A stretch of DNA of 64,000 nt. Source: Owenia fusiformis (lineage: Eukaryota; Annelida; Polychaeta; Sabellida; Oweniidae). The notes under the pieces were generated by a model that did not search any database, was not told the DNA's origin, and worked only from the letters and a program-made list of their open reading frames with translations. The first letter of the stretch is position 1, and the number at the start of each line of letters is the position of its first letter. This document shows positions 40,201 to 52,200 of the stretch, one piece after another. The position numbers and the translations under genes were made by a program. Location: the NCBI GenBank assembly GCA_903813345.2, contig CAIIXF020000006.1:34758436-34822435 (forward strand), read 5' to 3'.

Positions 40201-43200
40201 AGAAAAGACAGACCCAGGAATGCCTCTTTGAAGGAGTCTACATAAGAATTATCTTTAACTCTCATACAGACATTCATATTCATATGCTTTTAAACAAGTT
40301 GTGGAACACTCAACCGTGGGACATTACACATTTGTGTGCAATACATCAGTATGTTAGTCTACATGTTAAGTCCTGGCAGTTGGTTACCCCAGTCTACTCA
40401 ACTGACCTCTATATTGAAGTTCAGTTTATTTAAAGTCTATATATGAAGGGGATTGAAGGTATAGGAATCATATATAGATGGCAGAGTGGTTACTATTTCA
40501 ATATGATTTCAATGGGACCAAATCTGAATTGAAGTAAAGAAAGAACAAATATCAAAATCAGAATTTAATTCTTAAATCAATGGAACCAGTGATCTCCCCA
40601 GCATTACAACAAGTGGGCGCAGCATCCACCTGAGATTTTGAAAATCTATTTGCACCCACTTGAAAAGGTAAATAAAAACCATGAAAAATTTGCATATTTT
40701 GACCAATTTTGGTCTGATTTGTGAAAATGAGAATTTTGCACCCACCTGAGAAAAAATCCTTGGGAGATCACTGGGAACTGAACATAAAATCTGCATGCTA
40801 TTCTCAATAACATATGATTTGTTTATACTTTTTCTGTCTTAGAAGAATAAAATAATCAGCACACACCAGGGAAATGTCTACTTTGCAATTTTACTCAGTG
40901 GCAGACTGATAGCATCAAACAAAAATCTTTACAAATTCTTATTGTTTGACATGTCAACTTTAACTTACATGGCGAATTCAGAACTTTTCTTGATGACTTC
41001 ATACAATGTAGCTATGATGGCTGAAATTGTCTCATTTGACGGAAGTTGCTCTGGTGATTTGTTTTCTTGGGGATGGGGAAGCTTTATCACCAGTTGTTGC
41101 ATCGCATATTTTCCTACAAAATAAGTATAAGTATAGCATACACTTAGAGTCGACCACCAGGGCCAATGTCACCCTTATCGCCAGGTATTCCAATCAATCC
41201 AGTATCACCTTTCGTACCCCTAGGGCCAATTTCACCAAGTGTTCCATTAAATAATAAAGCCAAAGCATTTTTTAAGTTGCTTGTATGGACCTTAAATTTT
41301 AACAAGGCAATTATATGAACAAATAACACCTGGATGTAATGACAAAAGTGTAACGATTGTTACAGATGCTGATGGTAACCCTACCTATTAGTTCTTTGTT
41401 CCTAGTGTCGATGGCAAGGTTGCGGAGAGCAGTGGCTGCAGCGCGGACTACACGGTCGTTGTCCAGACCTAGCAGCTCAACAATAATTGGCAATCCTTTC
41501 TCTTTTCTTACGGCAGCTCGGATATCAATTGAAGGCTATAGGCGATAAAAGGTTGGTTGTTTTTAAAGAGGGGAATATAAATTAACTGATCAGTGTATAG
41601 TTGTGACAGTGTGCTGCTTAATTATCAATCAGTTGGGCGATGATGAATGAATTTTTAACAGACCAGGGGTGACTGTTGAAAATATTTCATTTTCTACATT
41701 TCAATTGTACAACAGACTTGTAATATTTAGCAACATGCAAACTGATTTTCAGAAATCAAAATATATTTGCAGAATACATTGTCCAAGAATTGTAAATTGT
41801 TTAACCATTTAAATGAGTCTTCAGGGAAAACCTGTACAAACCTGCCATTCGCAGGCTGCCAAATTCTGAATGGCTCCCGCAGCAGCTTCTAAAGTCTCGG
41901 GATTGGAGCAGTCAGATAAAAGTGGGAGGTACACATGTACGACATCTGGTCTCCATAGCAATCCCATACCTTGGTTGGGGTCAACATTAGGTATACTACT
42001 GAAAGTGGAGCGAAGACATTTGAGCTCCTGGAGATATTATGATTTTAAATGAGTTAAATCTTACATTTTATACTGATTTCAACAAGTCTTTCAACTTGAC
42101 ATTTTCTAAGACATTGAATCTACAATCAAGAAATGGTTAGATTATATAATATTTACTCAAAAAATAATCATAGATTTTTGACTTACTTTTGTGGACTATT
42201 CTGGTTTTTAGATTCATTTGCTGGCTTTTTATTTTTCTTACTTCCTCCGAAACAGCCAGGATTTTCTGAAAAATTATGTTGTAAAATGAACAAATTTTAT
42301 ACTCCATGTAAGGTCATAAAGAATAAATCTCAACAAAATAATAATTTGAATTAAATTGAATATTGCGATTTGAATGTTTATCATTTTGAATATTTAATGT
42401 GCAATGCTGCATCAATGACAGAACTTGAATGGTTGGATAATATTGTAAAAGTAACTCTATTTCAAGCTCTCCCTATCCTCATTACAGATCTCTACCATTG
42501 TGAGATGATGAGGTTTAGGGATGGAAAGATCTTTTTCAATAATCCCCACCCCTTTTGCAACATCAAAGATTAGCATATATTGGCAAGACTGATGATGTCA
42601 TAGGTTCTCTGTAGCAAACTGTTCATGCTTCTTTGTTGTTGCAAAGATGGCAGGTCTAATGGCACGTCTAATTGGAAAAATCTATTGATACACCAATCTT
42701 CCCATTAAAGGTCCCTAACACATTCAACCATCCTCTTACCTGCATCATTCTGTTGGGCTTGAGCTTTCTTTGCAAGATACTTCTTATCTGAAACTTCCTG
42801 ACACGCATAACACAGGTTTCTTAAGACACATACACAGTTCTCTACAGACTTGTTATCAATGTCGTTCTTCCCGATAGCAGCTTTTACAATATGTAGTAGA
42901 GCATCTACGAGCCCTTCACACTCTCGTAATTTCTTTCTGGCATACTCATCTGCTGAACTGATGTTCCTGAAGTGCAAAATATTTTGTTTAAATAATGTGT
43001 GATTTATACAGAGATAGGGAAACTGTCGCAAATCAAAGATATACCCTTTCATATAAAAATTTGATATCTCTTTAATTATCATTCTGATGGGAATTTAGGA
43101 GACCTGCCAATTTAACCATTAACGACTTTATGTTCAAGTTCTGCTACTCTATGACATTTTATGAGGCCTTCGATTGTTCATGTAGTGGTATATAGTTAAA

Positions 43201-46200
43201 ATAATTGGAATTATTTCATGAATCAAAAATTCTGATAAAAGTGACCTTTATTTGATTTTTGTAAAATGAATAAACTATCCAGCCCTAAACATTGTTTCAC
43301 TTCCAAACCAGTAATTCAAATATACAAACCTCAGAATTCCTGTTGTATTTCTGAACACAGTTGACCAGTTGTGAATATCCCTGGGGGGTTGATTGGGGTC
43401 CATGTTCTGGTCCCACCCAGAGTATGGGATCAACACGTGCCTCACTAGGGGAGCCAAGGCCTCATCTATTATGGGCTTCTTCAGGGTCTGAAATAAATAC
43501 CATGTGGTTAGTAAATTTTGATTGCTATTGTAAATTGTCATATTTTGTTTTTGTTTTATTAACTTTTGGATTTAATGGACTTTTCTCAATTCTATCAACT
43601 TATTTTATTCAGATCAGTTGTTTTGTATTCTCCAATGGCTGAAAATTCAGCTAGCCCCTAACTGGTTCCTGATACATCTGACATGACTTGCATCTCATCC
43701 AGATAACTGAATACTTACTGGACTTGAAGACATGTTCCAAAGAATGCCAGTGACAAGCTCTCTGACATCATTGTCAACTGACTTCATCAGTAAATGAACC
43801 AAAGCTGGTAGACCCCCAGCGTTGTTAATAGCTTTCTGAAAAACAAAGGACAAAATCTCTGCTTTATACTTTTATTGAGAATCTGTAATCTTATACAAGG
43901 TTATATATTTCATGAATTTGTGAGGTGTTGCCGCCATTCCATCAGTTTTTCTTATATTAGGTGTGTTGGATATTTGTATGTTCTATATTTGAAATAGCAA
44001 TAAAAGGGAGATCCAAACAGAAAGGTGAATTTCAAATTAATAATATGAAACCTAAACAGCCTTATGATTTCAGGATTGGCTAGTATTATATTTTGCCCAG
44101 AAATTAAGAAAAAATCAACATTTGCATTGTATGTAAAGATACTACTTTAATGATAGCACAATGAGGTCACATTGCTACCTACCTTATTTTCCTCATTTGG
44201 TTTACCATAGGACAGATTCCTGAGAGCCCCACTGGCATTTCTATGAACTTCTGGTATCTCATGGCTTAGCAGCTCAACAAGGACTGGAATTCCCCCTAGT
44301 GACCTAAAACACATTAAACATAATGCATAAGTATCACATTTTCATTTCTATGAACTTCTGATATCTCTAGCAGCTCAACAAGGACTGGAATACCCCCTAG
44401 TGACCTAGAACACATTAAACATAATGCATAAGTATCACATTTTCATTTCTATGAACTTCTGATATCTCTAGCAGCTCAACAAGGACTGGAATCCCCCCTA
44501 GTGAACTAGAACACATTAAACATAGTACATAAGAAAGTTCACTTTTAAATGATGTGAATACATTTTCTTCTTTCAATTTATTCCCAAGCACACACAATTT
44601 GTGGTCTTCCAAACACGACCATTTTGACTCTAAAACTGTTGTTTTGGTACTGAATGGCTTAGTTTATTTGTCAATCCCTGAAAGGGTTTCGAAATCTAAC
44701 ATTTTGACCAATGCCAGCAGAAGACATATGGTTATTTGTGTACGTACCTGGTTTTAGCCTTAACATCATCATCATGGAAGGTTAGATGCTGCAGGTAGGC
44801 TGCGGCATTTGACTTTATTGCATCATTAGGATGGCTCAGGAACTCGATCACTTCAGGTAGGTCAGGATCCCGCCATCTCATTTCTGAAACAACATACATA
44901 TTACGGTGATCTCCTCTGGATTTTTTCTCAAGAGGGTGTCAAATTCTAAATGTAACTGATTTTGTTGGAATATCTCAATTTTCACAATCTTGGAGGGTAA
45001 AAACAGATTTTCAATGGGGTAGAGTAATTCTCTGATTATCAACAAGTTTGCATCTAATTTTTCTGGGTGGCATGTTCACATTTTCAACAGGGTGGCCATT
45101 GTTTTCTCAAATGTAAATTAGGAATTCTGAAAATTTCCAGTGATAGATTTTCTGATATGAGAACATTTCTACTTGTGAGTAACTAAACCGTGAACATTTT
45201 CCTGTGTGTCACAAGTTTTTGTGTTTGATAATAAGACACATGTAATAGACACCCAAGTAAAAAGGGCTCAGAATTAAAAGTAATTAACACACTTTAGCTA
45301 TAAGGGTCTCATACCTCTAGTTGCACTGTCCACTGAGGGTGACCTTCTGGGGTCAAAGTCAGGCCCTCCAACGAGGCCTTCCTGGACCTGGGGTATTCCC
45401 TCAGGATAGGCTGGTCTTGGGGGTTCATCATCATAAAGGGGTCTGCCCCCTGGGGACCTCTGTAGGGAGTTATAGTCTGCCCGTTCTGTATATCCTGGGG
45501 GTCCCCCAAATCTGTCACTACCCCCTGCTGGGGAAGGAGTCTGTTGTCTATTGTACTTGTCAAGATCTATGCCGTCATAGCGATCATTAGGGTAACGGTT
45601 GTCAGGGCCATTGCCGTATACATCAGTAGGAGGGTTACCATAGCGATCATCTGATTGACTGCCATAACGAGGCTCTGTTGGTGACTGCGTTCTAAACGCT
45701 GATGTAGGGGGGTTACCATAGCGATCATCTGTCTGGCTACCATAACGGGGTTCTGTAGGTGACTGTGTTCTGAAAGCTGATGAAGGAGGGTTGCCATAGC
45801 GACTGTCATCAGGGTAGCGATCATCAGGAGGATTACTGAAGGAGTCGTTAGGCTGTGAACTGTAGGGGTCCTCGGGGTACTGGCTTTGGTCCCTGTACTT
45901 CTGGTCAGCAAGGATCGTCGTCGTAGTAGTTGTAGTCTTTTTAAAACTGTATGGATCTTCATTGGGTACAAAACTATCTTCAGCTACCTGTGGGGCATAT
46001 CTGTCATCAGCCATGCGTGGGGCATACCTATCATCTGGCTGGGGGATATACCTATCATCATTAGTGGTATATGTTTCCTGTTGCTGAATATAGGGGTCTC
46101 TGTTATATTCATTTTCTCTGTAAAAACATAATGAACATTACAACTGAAATATCAATTTTTTAATAATTTGAATCTAATTTCAATTAGTTAGTTCTTTTGA

Positions 46201-49200
46201 ACTTGAGTTGACTTTGGGTTATTATTTAACTTTATATCAATTAATAACATACAATCTATAAATTGAATCAGTTACTAACTGTCAACAGGCACATAAATCT
46301 ATGCGTAAGCTTATATTCAAGTATGACAATAAGACACAATCTCACATATACAACACATAAAGCTAACATAACCTGCAGTGTTTCAATCCAAAATTATGAA
46401 CCTGAATCAACTAAAATCAAAAAAGTGAAAAAAGTTTCAGTGATAATAAGTTGTCATAATACAGTATGGTGACATAATATTACAACATATAACTTATCGA
46501 ATGATTTTGATTGGCTGGTTATACACCAATCAGACTTTGTGAAGCTCTAAGTTATATGTGATAATTACATGTTTTAAGAAGCAGAAACTTCCCAAATACC
46601 TGCTTGAATACTTAACTAACATTGCCAGTTTCATGATGTATGATGTGTTTATTAATGATCCTTATCCCAAGCTTGAGTTTAACAGACCCTTTTACCAGAT
46701 TTACAAAGCCACTATTAGTGATGATATCCAATGGAAATCCTTATGTGTTAATTAAATGTGTTTTGAAAAAAATATTTTTAAATTGTTTAAAATCCATAGA
46801 AAAATTATGATTGAAATTGTTTTTTAATCCATAGATATATTCTGAAAATAGTTTTAAAAAATAGCCTAAATATGTGATGTTAAGAAAGCTATATGTTGCA
46901 GTAAATTTTGATTTGAACATTGTAACATTTAAATTATTAGGAGGCCCCAACGGGGGGCCTCCTATTAATTTTGTAGATATTATTATTCTTTATTATTGTT
47001 TATTCTTCCTCCCTCTTTTTCTCCTACTTCCAACTAGCTTTCAACTAGCTACTACATAATCCTACTAGGGACCTTGGCTGAACTTGGTGGGAAAGGAATT
47101 TTTATCTAGGTCAAGGTCAAAGGTCAAAATCTAGGTCAAATCTAAGTTTTTTTAAGTTTCTCAAGGCCTGACACTAGACTTCAACATTTTTGGCTGATTT
47201 TTTGCATAGAGATAGATATTAGTATTCTATTAGTGTTAGCCTTTTGCCGTCTGGACGAATTTTGCCTACATTTTGAGATATTTGACGTCAAAAAACGGTC
47301 AAAAAAGGTCATTTTTCAACTTGCTTCAATTTGACCAAATTTTTTTTTAAAAAGCATCTACAAAGTCTCAGGAGTTCAAATCTGACCTCAGATTTGACCT
47401 TTGACCTTTAGTTGACCTTCTGTGACCTTCGAAAGGTCAAAAAAGTTGATTTTTCAAATTGATTTTTTGGATTCAAATTTAAGTCAGCTTCATCACAAAG
47501 GACATACTGAGCTCTGAAAAAGTAAAATTTTCAAGGTCAAAGGTCAAGGTCATCAAATTAGATAACAAACTGTGCTATCTAAGTTTCTCAAAATTCGAGA
47601 CTACAAATCAATATTTTTGGTTGAAAGTCAGGATATATATTCCTCTAAAGGTAATACACATATTAGCAATTGACCATCTATTAAAATTTTGCACCAGTTT
47701 TGAGATATAAGAGCTCAAGAACTGAAAAAAGGTCAAATTTCGAAAATTTTGAAGGTCAAATTTCAACTTGCTTCAAATTGACCAATTTTTTTTTAAAAAG
47801 CATCTACAACGTCTCAGGAGTTCAAATTTGACCTCAGATTTGACCTTTGACCTTTACTTGACCTTCTGTGACCTTCGATATATTCCTCTAGAGGTTCTAC
47901 ACATATTAGCAATTGACTATTTATTAAAATTGTGTACCAGTTTTGAGATATTGGAACTCAAAAACTGAAAAAAGGTCAAATTTCGAAACTTTTCAAGACT
48001 AAATTTCAACTTGCTTCAAATTGACCAATTTTTTTTTTAAAACTCATCTACAAGTTCTCAGGATTCCAAATCTAACCTTACTTTTGACCTTTGACCTTTG
48101 GTTGACCTTCAGTGACCTCCGAAAGGTCAAAAAAGTTGATTTTTCAAATCGATTTTCTGGATTCAAATTTAGGTATATTTATTCACAAAAGACCTTCTGA
48201 GGGCTAAAAAAGTAAAATTTGCAAGGTCAAAGGTCAAGGTCATCAAACGAAATCACAAACTGTGTTTTCTAAGTTTCTCAAAATTGGAGACTACAAATCA
48301 ATATTTTTAAATGAAAGTCAGAATATATATTCCTCTACTAAAGGTTCTACACATATTAGCAATTGATTATCTATTAAAATTTGGCTCCAGTTTTGAGATA
48401 TTATAGCTCAAAAACTGAAAAAAGGTCAAATTTCGGAATTTTTCAAGGTCAAATTTCAACTTGTATTAATTCGACCAAACCTTTTTAAAAATCATCTACA
48501 AGTTGTCTGGAGTTCATATATGACCTTGTATTAGAGATTTGACCTTTGGCTGGCCTTTGAATGTTCAGAAACGAATATAGGGCCTCCGTAAGATTGCTTG
48601 CAATCTTAGATCGTTAGATCTCTAGTTACGAATAAATTAAAAGAGACTGAATTTCAAATGAGAAAAATTAAACACTCAAAAAGCAAAAAATAATTCATAA
48701 TATCTAAAAGTTAAAATAAACCTTTTCATGGCCATGAGGCTGTAAATAAGAACCTACAAAACTTGAGAGAAATCAACATAGCATGCACAAACATGTATTA
48801 AATGTCAAATATTCAAAATAAATTCATATTTGAAAAAGTGATAAATTGAAAGTGTTTGTTACACAAAGACACACCGAAAGAAAAAGCACAGGGTTACATC
48901 AACTTCATAAATCAGAGGATAAAGAAAAGAATTTCAGAAACATTTGTATTTAAATTAATTTGATCTTTTAACGTGAGAAACACACAGTACTTATATTAAT
49001 AGTCTATTACACAGTCAAGACTGGTGATGTAAAAGAGAGGGAAATTTCTTTTTCCAATTCTATAGACTGTGTGCTCTACTATACAGAGGGGGACAAAACA
49101 TTTCAGTGAAAGATAAAGGTATAACACATCAAGGGAGAAATCTAGAAATCTGAATGAGCTGAGAACAGATCACATAAAGGGGTATAAGATCATATAATCA

Positions 49201-52200
49201 AGTCATATTTCATTTTTTAGATTCTTATATCAAATATTGAAAGCTGATGTTTTTCCCTTGGCTCTTTAATAGAACACTCTCAACAGTTTACCCCCTCCCT
49301 AAAAACCATGTTCTCCAAAAATTGAAAATCACATCCTTTCCTCCATATATTTACACAAATACATGATGACTTCACAATGATAATATTATGACATCACACT
49401 GATATCAATATGACATCACAATGATATCATAATACAAGTTAAGGTCAAAAATGTCAGAGTGTGAAGTGAGAGTGTTCTACAATGAGCCGCATTGCAAGAT
49501 AGAAAGCCAAGCTACCTAAGGCTAGGATAGTAGTTTTCATAATTATGGCTGTTATAAGTGAAGTCATGGTTGTTCGTAAACCTTGTGGGGGTAGGGGGCC
49601 CCTGGGCGGGCCGCAGCGGAGGTGGATCCTCAGCTTGTGATGAAGACCTCAATGAACTGTACGTTGCATAATTGTCCAACTGGTCATTCTGCGGGACATC
49701 TCCGGACTGTGTTATGTGACGTGTTGTTACAACTTTTGTTACTTTTGTGACCTGTAACATTGAAAAGGAATTCATTGATTCATGTATTTCTTACTTGCCA
49801 ATTGAACCTTCAGCGATATAATTCATTCTCTTATGTTTAGTGAATTGAGATCTTAAGATTTCATATTTTTTTCCATTTACAGTGGTTATTTTACTGAGAA
49901 TTATCCCAGCAATCCATCAACACATTATTTTTGCCTAGAATGTCATATATTTTTGCAGAAATGTCACATTACAGCCGGTCACCTTTAGATACTATTTTTC
50001 AATAACATATTTTTCAGATGAGTATTCACATTGCAATAGACTAGCCAGAGAGGTCAATTATTTAAATATACTAGATGACAGACTGATATAAGTCAATACA
50101 TATAGGTTATTTACTGGGAGGGATTGAATATGGGTTTTATTCCGAGGGACAATATGATATTGACACATATTGACCGAGTGTCAATATCATATTGCTCAAG
50201 GTCAATATCATATTTTCCTAGGAATAAAACCCATATTCAATCCCAACCAGAAATAACCTATTTATTCCATAATACTTTTCTCTAAAATGTTACATTTGGA
50301 TAATGCTTTTATCAATTAGTCAAGGTTAAAAATAACCGGGAAACCAAAAATAGGTTAAAACGTTCCAATACGATTTTTTCCCGGGGACAAGAAGATTTTT
50401 TCATGTAATACGCTCCAATACGATTTTCTCCCAGGGACAATACGATTTTTTCATGTAATACGATTCAATATGATTTTTATTCCTTCATATTTCCCTGGGA
50501 GACCAGTAGTATAGTGGAATAAGGAATTATTATAATTCTGCAAATCAATGATGAAATCTTACTCTTTGTTGCTCTGCTGGTTGGTCACTTTGTATAGAAA
50601 GGTAAGACATGTTAGGAGATTCTGGGCCAACATCCCCGTATCTCTCGTATTGAGTGGCTGTCCCGTTGGGGCCATTCATGGTTCTTGTGGAATAGGTTGC
50701 TGTGCGGTAATGTTCGCTGCTGGGAGGAGGGAGGGGTGGACCTTCATCAGGGTATTGGTCATTCTGTTGGTCATCTCTGCAAGGAAAAAGAAGCAACGTC
50801 ATGTAAAGTACAGATGTCTCTCATTCTCCTAGAAGGACATAGTTCTACAAGTCCAGTGCCAACAACAACAATAATAGTGATTTCTAATGGCTAAGAGGCA
50901 ACCATAAAGAAAAAATTATATTATTCATGTCTATTGCATGTATTTCTCTAAACCTTATACGAGAATTTCATCATATAGTAAAAATGTTACTTTATCATTT
51001 AAAAGCACATTTGCAATTACTTGTATTGCATTGATTATTAATTGTCTGACAGCGCAACCTGTCAATATTATGTACTTGTCAATACAATAACCTATTTTAG
51101 GTAAACATAAAGGTCTGACAGATTTAAAGCATTCAAAACATAACAAAGGTCAATGTATTTTAGTATAACAAACTGACTGAATAGAACTATCGATCAATTT
51201 TTGAATTTGAAATAATTCAAATTTCTGATGTTTCCAAACAAAACTAGTGATCTCCTTATTATGAGAGAACCAAATGTTGAACGTGCTGAAAATTTTAAAA
51301 CTTGATGCCACCCTGTTAATTTTTTTAGCCCACTGTTAAAAGGATGAAAGATTGAGGATTTAACAAAAACATATAGAGAAAGGATTGAGAAACATGTTGA
51401 GAAAAAATCGAACATCACTAAAATCAAGCCTGATAACTTTAATCATCGATGATTCCACTGTTTTACTTATCATCATATTTTTCTCACGACTTATTTAAAA
51501 AAATAAGAAAAAGATATCAAGCTTACCCCATTAAACCTCTTTCTTGTAGAACTCTTCTGTAAGTAAAAACAAAAGTTATTATTTTCCAAATATTCCAAAA
51601 TATTCAAATTTATATTCTTTTAAAATGTCAACACAATTCTATGTTGTTAGCTAGCATGCCAAGTATAACACTGGGATATAGTTTAACACATAGCTATGGA
51701 CTGAATCATGATATATTGCATTGCATATTATATTTTTACAAGTACACATTTAAACTTGCCAAAATGAACAAACACTAAACATGCATTCACAATAAACTTA
51801 TGTTATGTCTGTGGTAGAGTGATGAAATATTGATCATTAGAATCATTCTACTCCACATTTAGAACTAACTGTCAACATTTTGAATCTTGTTTTTGAAACT
51901 GATTGAAAAATACTATTGAGATTAACTAATTTGAACCTAAAACTGGATAAAACATTCTCTCTAAATTTTCATCTGAGTGCAATTGATTTTAAACTTTAAT
52001 TTTTTACTCAGGATGAGGAGTGTAAGTTAAATTATATTTAGAAGGAGCACCAATAAAGTTTATTCCAAATCACATTTTATTCTGACAAAGATGATAATAG
52101 TGTTAATGACGTTAACATGTTAACATAAAACTAAGCTATTCATATTGACACATTTTGCTGCACCTGTGGTTTCAAGTGCCACCCAAGTCTATTTGTATTT

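Noticed and set aside
41999-42025. Extended start of E15 at an earlier AG, giving ELKCLRSTF
   Set aside because: That start is in phase 0, but E14 leaves two bases, so the join would shift the frame. The AG at 41999 has a better pyrimidine tract and the right phase.
45567-45971. Open frames of 134 codons (minus) and 84-89 codons (both strands) over E8
   Set aside because: They are shadows of the well-supported E8 frame caused by its low stop density and repeats.
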